From Mediterraneibacter hominis (GTDB lineage Bacteria; Bacillota; Clostridia; Lachnospirales; Lachnospiraceae), in the NCBI RefSeq assembly GCF_014287475.1, contig NZ_JACOPF010000001.1, positions 744,001-808,000 on the forward strand: a stretch of 64,000 bases of DNA, in the 5' to 3' direction. This document shows, in pieces, positions 1-9,142 of the stretch. The notes below the pieces were generated by a model. That model searched no databases. It worked only from the letters and a program-made list of their open reading frames with translations, and was not told the origin of the DNA. The stretch's first letter is position 1, and every line of letters begins with the position of its first letter. The position numbers were made by a program, and so were the translations under genes.

Positions 1-459
1 GATTCCTAGTTTATATTCATTTGGACTACTTTCTACCGGCTCTATCTTAACATCTAACTGTTCCTCATCTCTGCGCAATGTAAGTACCACTTCTTCATCA
101 TCTAAATTTTCTAACGCTTTGAGAAGTTCTTTTTTATTATGGATTTCCTGGTTGTTAAATCCTGTAATATAATCTCCAGCTTTCACAAGATGTCCCGCTG
201 GTTCATGCTCCTGCCCGTCTATTCCCTCTATTTCCTCCGTATTTAAAACCATAACTCCATCTGTCTCCATATAAATGCCGACCGGCATACCTCCAAGAAG
301 TACTGTATCATCGGAGATTGCCTCAGTGCCTGCCTCTGTCTGCCAGCTTTCTTTTTTGCCGCTTTGTGCCTGATATCCAATCAGACAGGCAAGAAGCGCC
401 GCCGTCACAAGAAAGGAGAAGATAGCACTATTTCTGCTTTTTTCTCCACTTTTTGTCAT
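1..459 (-). CDS. spoIVB: SpoIVB sporulation serine peptidase, N-terminal part (cut by window edge)
   Basis: The first 153 codons are present and the frame runs open off the window edge. The protein starts with a short basic stretch and one hydrophobic segment (about residues 15-29), then a region with LLGGMPVGIYMETDGVMVL and a PDZ-like segment (AGHLVKAGDYITGFNN). This matches the front of SpoIVB, the forespore-secreted peptidase that signals for pro-sigma-K processing at SpoIVF. The catalytic domain lies outside the window. Its place directly after recN is the usual Clostridia and Bacillus order. The ATG at 459 is preceded by an AGGA about 11 nt upstream. Because a terminator follows recN, spoIVB probably has its own forespore promoter, which I could not pick out in the 40-nt gap. 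Confidence 0.9.
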   Translation of the reverse strand, partial: MTKSGEKSRNSAIFSFLVTAALLACLIGYQAQSGKKESWQTEAGTEAISDDTVLLGGMPVGIYMETDGVMVLNTEEIEGIDGQEHEPAGHLVKAGDYITGFNNQEIHNKKELLKALENLDDEEVVLTLRRDEEQLDVKIEPVESSPNEYKLGI

Positions 460-492
460 ATCTGCCCACATCCTTTCTTCCGTATCGTAAAG

Positions 493-520
493 AAAAAAAC
501 GGATACCTTTTAAGTACCCG
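493..520 (-). terminator. Rho-independent terminator after recN
   Basis: On the minus strand a 7-bp stem, CGGGTAC/GTATCCG with one G-U pair and a 7-nt loop, is followed directly by seven T. It begins 3 nt after the recN stop and separates recN from spoIVB. Confidence 0.8.
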
Positions 521-523
521 CTT

Positions 524-2236
524 TTAGTATGTGAGCTTTTTTTCGTTTTCACACTGGTATTTCCTCTCACCCGCTGCCAAATCTTTCAATTCCTTTGCAC
601 TGTCCAAAATACTCTCTGTGACATTGGCACCGCCTAAAATACGTGCAAGCTCCGCAATAGATTCTGTTCTGTCCAGTGCGCGGATATGTGTGCTGGCAGC
701 TCCATTTTCTGCCGTTTTTTCTATCAAAAAATGCGTGTCCGCCGCCGCCGCAATCTGCGAAAGGTGCGTAATACAAATGACTTGTCTGTTCCTGCCGATC
801 ACACGCATCTTCTCTGCTACTTTTCCTGCTGTTATCCCTGAAATTCCTGTATCAATCTCATCAAAAATCAGAGTCGGTGTATCTTCCTCATCCGCAAGAA
901 CCGTTTTTACCGCCAGCATGATTCTGGACAGTTCTCCTCCCGAGGCTACAGAAGAAAGCGGCCGTAAGGCTTCCCCCGGATTCACTGCAATATAAATTTC
1001 TGCAGCATCTCTTCCGTTCGCTGTATAATGCCCCAGATCCGAAATACATATCTCAAACCGATTATCCAGAAAATTCAGATCTGCTAATTGGCTTTTAATT
1101 TCTTCTGAAAATGCTTTTGCAGCCTTTTTTCTCACATTATGCAGCTTCTCACAAATCGTTTTCAATTCGTTTTCTGCTTTTTTTGTCTCTTGCTCCAGTT
1201 TTAGAATATAAGCGTCGTAATCCTCCAGCTCTTTTAGTCTCTGTATTTTTTCGTCAGAATATGTCAGAATTTCTTGAATCGTACTGCCATATTTTGCCTT
1301 TAAATGATTGATTTGATTCAATCTGTTTTCTGTCTCATAAAAATCTTCTTCAGAGAATTCAAAACTTTTCGCATAATCTGACAATTCTCGGTTAAAATCA
1401 TTGAGAAGGCTGTCAATTTCTAAAAGCTGGTTATACAACTGTTCTCCTTTTTCGTCACAGTCCGCAGCCTCCAAAAGCGCCCTGATTGCCCGACTTAATA
1501 AATCGCTCGCGTTACTTGCAGCATCTTCGCTTGTATACTGATGGGCCTCTGTTATCCCTTCTTTTAATTTTCGACTCTTTACCATGCGCCGGTAAAGGGT
1601 TTCTAACTCCTCATCCTCTCCATTTTCTAAAGAAGCTTCTTTAATTTCTGCGACCTCAAATTCAGCCAACGCCATTTCTTTTTTTCGTTCTTCTTCGTTT
1701 AGTGCAGATTCTTCCAGCTTCCTTGTGCATTTTTTATATTTTTTAAATGTCTCCTCTGCCTTTTCTTTCAGAGATGCAATCTCTGGTTTCGCATACAGAT
1801 CCAAAAGAGCAAGGTGATTCTTTTTATCGAGCAATGTCTGATGCTCATGCTGGCCATGAATGTCAATCAACAGCCCTGCTACGCTCCTTAGAATATTCAT
1901 GCTGACTGTTTCTCCGTTAATCCGGCTGACACTGCGCCCTTCCATCAGTTTTCTGCTTAACACCAGCATCCCGTCTTCCGGAAAAATATCATATTCCTTA
2001 AGCTGTTCTTTAAGCCTTTCATCCTCCACCAAAAAGACAAGCTCCACCAGACCGGATTTAGCACCGTTTCTTAAAATATCTCCTGTATACCGCCCGCCCA
2101 GAGCAAGGTTCACAGAGCCCAGCAAAATCGATTTTCCTGCTCCCGTCTCCCCTGTCAGTATATTAAGGCCCGATTGAAATTCCACTTCCGCTTCGTCGAT
2201 CAAAGCTAAATTTTTTACATGCAGATTTTGTAACAT
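524..2236 (-). CDS. recN: DNA repair ATPase RecN
   Basis: RecN is an SMC-like ATPase that helps organise broken DNA ends during recombinational repair. The protein is 570 aa, the usual length. Walker A GETGAGKS is at about residues 29-36, a long charged coiled-coil middle follows, and the ABC signature SGGELSR (about 432) and Walker B FDEIDTG (about 458) lie near the C-terminus. The frame is open further upstream, but MLQNLHVKNLALIDEAEV is the typical RecN start, and the ATG at 2236 leaves an 8-nt gap after argR. It is transcribed with argR and nadK; the argR-recN pairing is standard in Firmicutes. Confidence 0.97.
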   Translation of the reverse strand: MLQNLHVKNLALIDEAEVEFQSGLNILTGETGAGKSILLGSVNLALGGRYTGDILRNGAKSGLVELVFLVEDERLKEQLKEYDIFPEDGMLVLSRKLMEGRSVSRINGETVSMNILRSVAGLLIDIHGQHEHQTLLDKKNHLALLDLYAKPEIASLKEKAEETFKKYKKCTRKLEESALNEEERKKEMALAEFEVAEIKEASLENGEDEELETLYRRMVKSRKLKEGITEAHQYTSEDAASNASDLLSRAIRALLEAADCDEKGEQLYNQLLEIDSLLNDFNRELSDYAKSFEFSEEDFYETENRLNQINHLKAKYGSTIQEILTYSDEKIQRLKELEDYDAYILKLEQETKKAENELKTICEKLHNVRKKAAKAFSEEIKSQLADLNFLDNRFEICISDLGHYTANGRDAAEIYIAVNPGEALRPLSSVASGGELSRIMLAVKTVLADEEDTPTLIFDEIDTGISGITAGKVAEKMRVIGRNRQVICITHLSQIAAAADTHFLIEKTAENGAASTHIRALDRTESIAELARILGGANVTESILDSAKELKDLAAGERKYQCENEKKLTY

Positions 2237-2244
2237 ATGTTTAC

Positions 2245-2703
2245 CTATATCCCTTTTGATACAATCCTTCGTATTTTTTCCATCACAGCTACTGTCTCTT
2301 CTACACTTCGTATCGCGCACATAATCGTATCGTCTCCGGCGATACAGCCGACCACCTCATTCCACTTCATAGCATCCACCGCCACCGCGACCGCCATCGC
2401 CATTCCGGACACCGTCTTGATAACAAGAATATTCTGCGCCATATCCATCGAAAGATACCCGTCTTTTAATACCCGCACATATTTCTCACTCATGCCTTCT
2501 TCATCCTGCCTGTGGATGACATATTTCTGTTTTCCGCCATCCACAGAAACTTTCGTAAGCTTTAAGTCGCGAATGTCGCGCGATACGGTTGCCTGCGTCA
2601 CTTTAAACCCTGAACTATTTAAACGTTCTGCAAGTTCTTCCTGTGTTTCAATGTCATACTGACTGATTAATTCAATAATTTTTGCATGTCGGCTGACTTT
2701 CAT
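2245..2703 (-). CDS. argR: Arginine repressor ArgR
   Basis: ArgR is the arginine-responsive repressor or activator of arginine biosynthesis and catabolism. The 152-aa protein has an N-terminal winged helix (residues 1-65, with the QATVSRDI recognition segment near 37-44) and a C-terminal hexamerisation and arginine-binding domain with GDDT at 123-126. Length and layout are standard. It lies 4 nt after nadK and 8 nt before recN, so it is cotranscribed. No arginine genes are in the window, so its targets are elsewhere. Confidence 0.96.
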   Translation of the reverse strand: MKVSRHAKIIELISQYDIETQEELAERLNSSGFKVTQATVSRDIRDLKLTKVSVDGGKQKYVIHRQDEEGMSEKYVRVLKDGYLSMDMAQNILVIKTVSGMAMAVAVAVDAMKWNEVVGCIAGDDTIMCAIRSVEETVAVMEKIRRIVSKGI

Positions 2704-2707
2704 TTTT

Positions 2708-3541
2708 CTAGTTTCCTTTCATTTTTTTACGCATGGTTTTCATAAAGCTTTCTCTGCTTAGCTTAATCAGCTTTGTCGTCTCTTTTGCCTTTCTTATACA
2801 GACTCTGTTTCCTGTCACAAGAGGAATTCCTTCTGTCCCGTCAAATGTCAGAAGAACATGCTCTTTTCTGCCATATCTTCCTTTGCAGATTTCCACCTCG
2901 ATCTTATCCTCTGCCGAGAGAACAATGCTGCTTGTATTCAGAGCGTGGGAACAGATAGGAGTGAGCACGAACATGCTCGCCGTCGGTTCCACAACAGGGC
3001 CTCCTGCGGAGAGATTATATCCTGTTGTCCCTGTAGGTGTAGATATAATCAATCCGTCTGCCAGATACGTATTAAGAAGTGTTCCGTTTACATAGACGTC
3101 AAACTGTACCACTCTAAGGCCGCCCTCCCGCGTCAGGACAATATCGTTTAATGCCATGTCACTGACCACCTGATCTACTGTCCCCTGGATCATCATTCTT
3201 TCTTCAATATCCGGCGTCCCTTTAAACAGCATGTCAAGCGCAGCTTTACATTCTTTCAGCTCTACTTCCGCCAGGTATCCGAGTGTACCTAAGTTGATTC
3301 CTAAAAGCGGGATATTATATCCCCCCAATTCTCTCGCCGCACGAATCAGTGTTCCGTCTCCGCCAAGCACCAGCGCACATTCTACATCTTCTGGAATACT
3401 TTCGGGGATAATATGTCCAAGCGCATCCTTTTGCGACAGAATACATACTTTTTTATTTTGCTCGATATAGGCTTTTATTTCCTGTGTAATTTTATAATCT
3501 TTGTCTTTCAGCCTGTTTGTAATAATATAAAATCGTTCCAT
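2708..3541 (-). CDS. nadK: NAD kinase
   Basis: This cytoplasmic enzyme phosphorylates NAD to NADP. The 277-aa protein carries the NAD-kinase signature GGDGT at about 60-64 and NLGTLGYL at about 83-90, plus the conserved TPTGTTGYNLSAGGP stretch in the C-terminal domain. I start at the ATG at 3541 (MERFYIITNR). An in-frame extension upstream reaches into tlyA and adds only a non-conserved decapeptide. It sits 10 nt after tlyA and 4 nt before argR within one transcription unit. Confidence 0.96.
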   Translation of the reverse strand: MERFYIITNRLKDKDYKITQEIKAYIEQNKKVCILSQKDALGHIIPESIPEDVECALVLGGDGTLIRAARELGGYNIPLLGINLGTLGYLAEVELKECKAALDMLFKGTPDIEERMMIQGTVDQVVSDMALNDIVLTREGGLRVVQFDVYVNGTLLNTYLADGLIISTPTGTTGYNLSAGGPVVEPTASMFVLTPICSHALNTSSIVLSAEDKIEVEICKGRYGRKEHVLLTFDGTEGIPLVTGNRVCIRKAKETTKLIKLSRESFMKTMRKKMKGN

Positions 3542-3551
3542 AGCTTTCCTC

Positions 3552-4379
3552 TTATTTTGCCAGTGTGTCAAATGCAGTATCTACAGTCCTGATAATGTCG
3601 GCAGTGATTTCTGTTTCTGCCTGGCTTTTTACATTCCTTCCTTCCAGAGGATATTTTTTCAGATGCACGAGATACTCAATATTCCCTTCCGGCCCTTTGA
3701 TTGGGGAAAAATCCAGCGCCAGGACAGCAAAGCCAATCTTCTGCGCATAGTCCACTACTTTTTGGATCACTTCTACATGTGTACTCTTTTCCCGCACGAC
3801 CCCTTTTTTCCCGACCTTCTCTCTGCCTGCCTCAAACTGTGGTTTAATCAGAGCGACGATCTCTCCTTCTTCTTTTAAATAATTCCAAATCGGCAGCAGC
3901 ACCTTCGTCAAAGAAATAAAAGAGACATCAATGGAAGAAAAATCAATCGGCTCCCCTATATCTTCCGGTTTCACATAACGAATATTTGTCTTTTCCATAC
4001 AGACAACACGTGCATCCTGCCTCAATCCCCAGTCCAACTGTCCATACCCTACATCAATGGCGTATACCCTGCTTGCACCATTTTTTAACATACAGTCTGT
4101 AAATCCCCCGGTAGAAGCTCCTACGTCTGTACAGACCTTTCCATTTACGTCCGTCTGGAAATTTACAAGTGCCTTTTCCAGCTTTAAGCCGCCTCTGCTG
4201 ACATATTTTAATGCGTGTCCTTTGACTTCAATCTGCACCTCCTCTGGAAATGTGGTTCCCGCCTTATCCTCCCGCTGTCCGTCTACATAGACATTTCCAG
4301 ACATAATAATTGCCTTTGCTTTTTCTCTGGACGCCGCTAAATTCCTTTTTACAAGCAGTACATCTAAACGTTCCTTCAT
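3552..4379 (-). CDS. tlyA: TlyA-family rRNA 2'-O-methyltransferase (S4 plus FtsJ domains)
   Basis: The 275-aa protein has an N-terminal S4 RNA-binding domain (RLDVLLVKRNLAASREKA) and an FtsJ-type SAM domain with DVGASTGGFTDC at about 85-96. Family members methylate ribose in rRNA (C1409/C1920 in mycobacteria); in Clostridia the exact target is inferred. A GAGGAAA 6 nt before the ATG at 4379 supports this start over the longer frame. It lies between dxs and nadK, its normal place. The hemolysin name seen in old annotation is not supported by anything here. Confidence 0.93.
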   Translation of the reverse strand: MKERLDVLLVKRNLAASREKAKAIIMSGNVYVDGQREDKAGTTFPEEVQIEVKGHALKYVSRGGLKLEKALVNFQTDVNGKVCTDVGASTGGFTDCMLKNGASRVYAIDVGYGQLDWGLRQDARVVCMEKTNIRYVKPEDIGEPIDFSSIDVSFISLTKVLLPIWNYLKEEGEIVALIKPQFEAGREKVGKKGVVREKSTHVEVIQKVVDYAQKIGFAVLALDFSPIKGPEGNIEYLVHLKKYPLEGRNVKSQAETEITADIIRTVDTAFDTLAK

Positions 4380-4393
4380 GCTCTTTTCCTCTG

Positions 4394-6286
4394 TTAAACT
4401 GTTTTTTTCCATACGCCTTCTATCACCGCTGCATAATCTGTAATAATCTGCTTTACAATCACTTCCGGTGTCAGACCTACCTCCCGGCGCAAAACTTCTA
4501 CACTGCCATGCTCCACATACTCATCCGGAATCCCAATATTACGTACTTTTACATTGAGCTTTGCTTTCGCAGCATATGCAAGCACTTGCTCTCCAAAGCC
4601 TCCGGAAAGCACATTTTCCTCTATTGTAACAATAAGGGAATGATCTTTTGCCAGATATTCCAGCATCTGTGTGTCCAGCGGTTTTATAAACCGGGCATTG
4701 ATAAGACTACAGCTATATCCTATCTCTTTTAATTCCCTGCGCACTTCATCTGCAAGAGGTGCCATGTGTCCTGCAAAGATTAAGGCAATGCTTTCTTCCT
4801 CATACAAAATCTCACTCTTGCCAAGTACAATAGGAGAACGGAATCTCTGCATGCCCTCATAGGCTTCTCCACGCGGATACCGCAGCGCCACCGGAGCTGA
4901 AAGCTCTACTGCAAACCGCAGCATATCTGCCATTTCCCATCTGTTTTTCGGAGACATGACGATCAGATTGGGAATCATAGATAAAAAGGACAAATCAAAT
5001 ACTCCCTGGTGCGTCTCTCCGTCACTTCCCACCAAACCTGCCCGATCCACAGCGAACACAACCGGCAGATTCTGCAGACAGACGTCATGGATCATCTGAT
5101 CGTATGCCCGCTGCAAGAAAGAAGAATACACAGCAAACACCGGTTTCAGTCCTCCCGCTGCCAGTCCCGCTGCGAAAGTCACTGCATGCTCCTCCGCAAT
5201 TCCAACGTCAAAAAAACGGTGCGGATATTTTTGGGCGAATCTGCCAAGTCCAGTACCATCCTCCATCGCCGCGGTAATCCCTACTACCTTTTCATCATGC
5301 TGTGCAATGTCCAAAAATACCTTTGAAAATACTTCCGTATATGTATCCGGCCCCTTTTTCCCCTCTGTCTTTCCTGTCTCTATATCAAAAGGCCCTGTGC
5401 CATGGAATCTGGAAGGATTTTCCTCGGCTGGCGGATACCCTTTTCCCTTTTTCGTCAGCACATGGACAAGTACGGCGTGGTTTACTCTCTTTGCCTCGCA
5501 GAAAGTTTTATAAAGCTTGCGCATATCATGCCCGTCTACCGGCCCTAAATAAGTAATCCCCATATCTTCAAAAAACATTCCCGGTACAAAAAGCTGTTTG
5601 ATCCCACTCTTCGTCTTTTTTACCTGATGTACGATCCGTTCGCCCTTCCTCGGAATTTTGCGCAGGGTATCTTCTACCCCCTTTTTCAATTCCACATACG
5701 CCTGTGCCGTTCTAAGACCGTCAAGGTAGCGGGACATTCCGCCTACGTTCTCTGAGATCGACATATGATTGTCATTGAGCACGATGATAAAATTGCTCTT
5801 TAGCTGCGACGCATTATTTAACGCTTCGTATGCCATTCCTCCAGTCATTGCGCCGTCTCCTATGACCGAGACGATACGGTGCTTCTCTCCAAGCAGATCG
5901 CGCGCCGCCACATACCCAAGCCCCGCTGAAATAGAGGTAGAGCTGTGTCCCGTATCAAATGCATCACACGCGCTTTCCTTTCTCTTAGGGAAACCGCTTA
6001 ACCCCCCATATTTGCGTAAGCCGTCAAATCCCGCCTTTCTTCCTGTCAAAAGCTTGTGCGTGTAGGACTGATGCCCTACATCCCAGATAAGCTTATCCTG
6101 CGGAAATTCTAGGGCGAGGTGCAGTGCAATTGTAAGTTCTACAACGCCTAAATTGGAAGCAAGATGTCCGCCTGTATGGCTGATCTTTTCTATTAAAAAT
6201 TGCCGGATTTCCTCAGCGAGTGGTTTTAATTCCTCCGGCTTTAAATTCTTTATATCGTTTTCTTTCTGGATTTTCTTAAGCAGCAT
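4394..6286 (-). CDS. dxs: 1-deoxy-D-xylulose-5-phosphate synthase
   Basis: DXS condenses pyruvate and glyceraldehyde 3-phosphate with thiamine diphosphate, the first step of the MEP isoprenoid pathway. The protein is 630 aa, full length. The ThDP motif starts at GDGAMTGG (143-150) and ends at NDN near 171-173, and the transketolase-like central domain has the VGIAEEHAVTFAAGLA stretch. It directly follows the prenyl synthase gene (14 nt), so two isoprenoid enzymes are made from one operon. Confidence 0.98.
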   Translation of the reverse strand: MLLKKIQKENDIKNLKPEELKPLAEEIRQFLIEKISHTGGHLASNLGVVELTIALHLALEFPQDKLIWDVGHQSYTHKLLTGRKAGFDGLRKYGGLSGFPKRKESACDAFDTGHSSTSISAGLGYVAARDLLGEKHRIVSVIGDGAMTGGMAYEALNNASQLKSNFIIVLNDNHMSISENVGGMSRYLDGLRTAQAYVELKKGVEDTLRKIPRKGERIVHQVKKTKSGIKQLFVPGMFFEDMGITYLGPVDGHDMRKLYKTFCEAKRVNHAVLVHVLTKKGKGYPPAEENPSRFHGTGPFDIETGKTEGKKGPDTYTEVFSKVFLDIAQHDEKVVGITAAMEDGTGLGRFAQKYPHRFFDVGIAEEHAVTFAAGLAAGGLKPVFAVYSSFLQRAYDQMIHDVCLQNLPVVFAVDRAGLVGSDGETHQGVFDLSFLSMIPNLIVMSPKNRWEMADMLRFAVELSAPVALRYPRGEAYEGMQRFRSPIVLGKSEILYEEESIALIFAGHMAPLADEVRRELKEIGYSCSLINARFIKPLDTQMLEYLAKDHSLIVTIEENVLSGGFGEQVLAYAAKAKLNVKVRNIGIPDEYVEHGSVEVLRREVGLTPEVIVKQIITDYAAVIEGVWKKTV

Positions 6287-6299
6287 AAGGAATCCCTCC

Positions 6300-7196
6300 C
6301 TATTTTTTTCTATAGACCAGAGATTTCAACAGCTGCTCTAAAAATGCAGAAGAATCCTCTGTGTCAATCTCTTTTAATAGTTCAATTGCCTGTCTGGTCA
6401 GAACCTCCACCGTTCTTTTTGCTTCTTCTAGTCCATGCAGCGTCACATACGTAGTTTTCTCATTTTTCTCATCACTGTGAAGCGGTTTTCCCAATTCCTC
6501 CATCGTACCAGTCACATCTAAAATGTCATCCTGTATCTGAAATGCAACTCCTATCTTTCCGGCTATCTGCTCTGTCTTTTTTATACTTTCCTCCCCTGCC
6601 TCTGCCAGAACAGCTCCGATCATCATCGACGCCTCGAGCAGTGCGCCTGTCTTTAGCCGGTAAATAAAACGAAGGGTTTCTTCCGGCACTGCATGTCCAG
6701 ACTCCTTCACATCTACCACCTGACCGCCGATCATTCCATAGATTCCGGCTTTTCCTGCCAGAATCTGCAATGCCCTCCCAAGCCTTTTGCTGCCTGTGGA
6801 TTCCAAATCAAATGCACGGCACGCCGTCTCAAACGCATAATTTAAAAGTGCGTCTCCCGCGAGAATCCCCATATCCTCCCCATAGACAATATGGGTTGTC
6901 TTTCTTCCTCTGCGATATGCATCGTTATCCATTGCCGGAAGGTCGTCATGGACAAGAGAGTACGTATGAATCATTTCTATTGCCGCCATAAATGGCTCGA
7001 TCAGTTTTTCTCTTCCTCCAAACAGATGATATGTCTCCAGCATCAGCATGGGGCGCAGGCGTTTTCCTCCTGCCATAAGGCTGTACTCCATCGCTTCCAT
7101 AATGACAGCCTGTTCTCCTTCTTTCTCTGGCAGATACTGTTTTAAAATCTGCTCAATCTGCTCTGCCTTCCTTTGGATTTCTTCTTTAAAATTCAT
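6300..7196 (-). CDS. ispA: Short-chain polyprenyl (farnesyl or geranylgeranyl) diphosphate synthase
   Basis: This trans-isoprenyl diphosphate synthase makes C15 or C20 chains from IPP and DMAPP. The 298-aa protein shows both aspartate-rich motifs: DDLPAMDND at about 84-92 and DDILD at about 223-227. The start at 7196 (MNFKEE) has GGAG 6 nt upstream and overlaps the end of xseB by 11 nt, suggesting translational coupling. Product chain length cannot be read safely from sequence, so the ispA name is by position and similarity. Confidence 0.93.
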   Translation of the reverse strand: MNFKEEIQRKAEQIEQILKQYLPEKEGEQAVIMEAMEYSLMAGGKRLRPMLMLETYHLFGGREKLIEPFMAAIEMIHTYSLVHDDLPAMDNDAYRRGRKTTHIVYGEDMGILAGDALLNYAFETACRAFDLESTGSKRLGRALQILAGKAGIYGMIGGQVVDVKESGHAVPEETLRFIYRLKTGALLEASMMIGAVLAEAGEESIKKTEQIAGKIGVAFQIQDDILDVTGTMEELGKPLHSDEKNEKTTYVTLHGLEEAKRTVEVLTRQAIELLKEIDTEDSSAFLEQLLKSLVYRKK

Positions 7197-7401
7197 GCGC
7201 TTCTCCATCCTCATCCAGAATCATTACTTTTTTCTCAACCTCGTCGATTGTCTCGCTGCATTTTTTCAAAAGCTTCATTCCTTGATCATAAAGCTGGAAG
7301 GATTCTTCTAATGTCACATTCTCTCCCTCCAAATCTGTAATAACGCTCTCAAGCCTTTCAAATAAATCTTCCAGATTTTCACGCTTTTCTTTCTCTGCCA
7401 T
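7186..7401 (-). CDS. xseB: Exodeoxyribonuclease VII small subunit
   Basis: A 71-aa acidic helical protein with the XseB pattern (NLEDLFERLESVITDLE, then SFQLYDQGMKLLKKC). XseB binds several copies to XseA to form the ATP-independent single-strand exonuclease VII. It lies 28 nt after xseA and overlaps the prenyl synthase start. Confidence 0.95.
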   Translation of the reverse strand: MAEKEKRENLEDLFERLESVITDLEGENVTLEESFQLYDQGMKLLKKCSETIDEVEKKVMILDEDGEAHEF

Positions 7402-7429
7402 AGCCTTGCTCCTTCTTTCGTCTTAAAGA

Positions 7430-8635
7430 CTATTTATGCTTCCTCTTAATCTCACAAACCTTCGCTTTTATAACTCCGTCGGTCATATACAAATTCAGTA
7501 TCTCCTCTTTTTCCACCTGCAAAACGGATTTTATATTTTCTTTTCTGTTATTTTCAATATAAGAATATCCCTGGCTCAATTTGATAAGGGGGGATAAGCC
7601 CTTCATTTTTTCGATATAAATGGCAAGCCGGTGCTTGTCTGCCTTTAACTTTTCTTCAAAAAGCGTGTGTATCCGGCTCTCCAGTTCTGATGCATACTGC
7701 CTGTCACTGCGTAATTTCTGCCTGGGATGACACATTTTAAGCTTTAAAGCTGTCTGTTTTACCTTTGCGCGTTCCTGCTCTATCTTCTGCACCATCTGTC
7801 TTCGTATTCTGGCTCTTCTTTCGCCGCACGCAGCCTTCACATCCCGGTAGTCATACACTGCGAGCTCTGCCGCCGCAGAAGGGGTCGGCGCTCTCATATC
7901 CGCGACAAAATCTATGATCGTCGTGTCTGTTTCATGTCCCACTGCTGAAATAACCGGAACAGGACATTCAAATACGGCGCGGGCTACTGCTTCTTCGTTA
8001 AACGCCCACAGATCCTCTATGCTGCCGCCCCCTCTCCCGACAATCATAACATCCACCTCTTTTTTCTCAAGCATCCGGATTCCGCGGACAATACTTTCCG
8101 CCGCCCCCTCCCCTTGTACCTGTGCGGGATACAGTAAAAGCTGTACATATGGATTTCTTCTGGAAGCAATATGAATAATATCCCTTATCGCCGCCCCGGT
8201 AGATGCCGTCACAATTCCCACCGTATGCACGTACTTAGGAATCGGCTGCTTATATTCCGGTGCAAACATCCCCATCTCTTGAAGCTCTTTTTTCAATGCT
8301 TCAAACCTCTCATGCAAAAGCCCCGCGCCATCTGGCAGAATCTCTTTTGCATAGAGCTGATATTTGCCGTCTCTTTCATATACGCTGACACTTCCTAAAA
8401 CTACAACCTGCTGTCCGTCCTGCATACGAAAAGAAAGTCCTGACCGTGAACCTGCGAACATGACACAGGCTATCAATCCGGACTCATCTTTCAGCGAAAA
8501 ATAAATATGGCCTGAAGTATGGTATTTACAATTGGATACCTCTCCTTTTACATAGATGCGGTTTAGCATAAAGTCCTGCGCAAACATATTTTTGATATAT
8601 GCATTGACCTGCTTCACCGTATAAACATTGTGCAT
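7430..8635 (-). CDS. xseA: Exodeoxyribonuclease VII large subunit
   Basis: The 401-aa protein has an N-terminal OB-fold (residues about 15-105, with VKGEVSNCKYHTSGHIYFSL), then the catalytic core with VGIVTASTGAAIRDI, the glycine-rich VGRGGGSIEDLWAFN and SAVGHETDTTIIDFVAD, and a charged C-terminal helical part. These are the diagnostic XseA motifs. It works with XseB on single-stranded DNA ends in repair. It lies 14 nt after nusB. Confidence 0.97.
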   Translation of the reverse strand: MHNVYTVKQVNAYIKNMFAQDFMLNRIYVKGEVSNCKYHTSGHIYFSLKDESGLIACVMFAGSRSGLSFRMQDGQQVVVLGSVSVYERDGKYQLYAKEILPDGAGLLHERFEALKKELQEMGMFAPEYKQPIPKYVHTVGIVTASTGAAIRDIIHIASRRNPYVQLLLYPAQVQGEGAAESIVRGIRMLEKKEVDVMIVGRGGGSIEDLWAFNEEAVARAVFECPVPVISAVGHETDTTIIDFVADMRAPTPSAAAELAVYDYRDVKAACGERRARIRRQMVQKIEQERAKVKQTALKLKMCHPRQKLRSDRQYASELESRIHTLFEEKLKADKHRLAIYIEKMKGLSPLIKLSQGYSYIENNRKENIKSVLQVEKEEILNLYMTDGVIKAKVCEIKRKHK

Positions 8636-8649
8636 AAAATGCCTCCCGT

Positions 8650-9048
8650 TTATTCTGCCAATTTTGCAAGGACGCCGTTTACAAAGGACGGTCCATCCTC
8701 TCCGCTAAATCGCTTTGCCAGCTCTACCGCCTCATTGATTGCAACAGATGTGGGGATGTCATCATCCCACAAAATCTCATAGACAGCAAGGCGCAGAATC
8801 GTCAAATCTACTTTGTTCATGCGGCTTGTTTTCCAGCCCTTCGTCTTCTCGTTCAAAATCCGGTCAATCTCCGGCACTCTCCCTACAACCGCCTCATACT
8901 TTTTCTGTATGTACTCTCTGTCTTTTTCTTTTGCATCCGGAAGACTGTCAAAATACAGGATTACATGTTCCGGCATATCTTCTGGTTTATTAAATTCAAT
9001 CTGGAACAACATTTTAAAAATATGCTCCCGAAGTTTTGTTCTTACCAT
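8650..9048 (-). CDS. nusB: Transcription antitermination factor NusB
   Basis: A 132-aa all-helical protein with NusB hallmarks: MVRTKLREHIFKMLFQIEF at the N-terminus, TILRLAVYEILWDDDIPTSVAINEAVELAK in the C-terminal half (quoted in part), and a final SFVNGVLAKL. NusB with NusE binds boxA in rRNA leaders and keeps RNA polymerase processive. An AGGAGGAGCGAAT sequence precedes the ATG. There is no room for a normal promoter between the upstream hairpin and the gene, so it is probably read from the asp23 promoter. Confidence 0.96.
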   Translation of the reverse strand: MVRTKLREHIFKMLFQIEFNKPEDMPEHVILYFDSLPDAKEKDREYIQKKYEAVVGRVPEIDRILNEKTKGWKTSRMNKVDLTILRLAVYEILWDDDIPTSVAINEAVELAKRFSGEDGPSFVNGVLAKLAE

Positions 9049-9074
9049 ATTCGCTCCTCCTAAGGATTTTTCCT

Positions 9075-9105
9075 TATTAAAAAAGGATGTCCTGCGACAT
9101 CCTTT
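9075..9105 (-). terminator. Terminator or attenuator hairpin between asp23 and nusB
   Basis: A perfect 10-bp stem (AAAGGATGTC pairing with GACATCCTTT, loop of 4) is followed on the minus strand by a T-rich run. It lies only about 30 nt before nusB, so readthrough is needed for nusB; it probably lets asp23 be made in excess. Confidence 0.75.
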
Positions 9106-9142
9106 ATTATACTACATGCATACGCTCTTTGGCAATAAAAGG

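Noticed and set aside
531..995. 154-codon plus-strand ORF opposite recN
   Set aside because: RecN motifs on the minus strand fill this region; the plus frame has no start signal.
3552..4379. TlyA considered as a hemolysin
   Set aside because: The S4 plus FtsJ layout shows an rRNA methyltransferase; there is no secretion signal.
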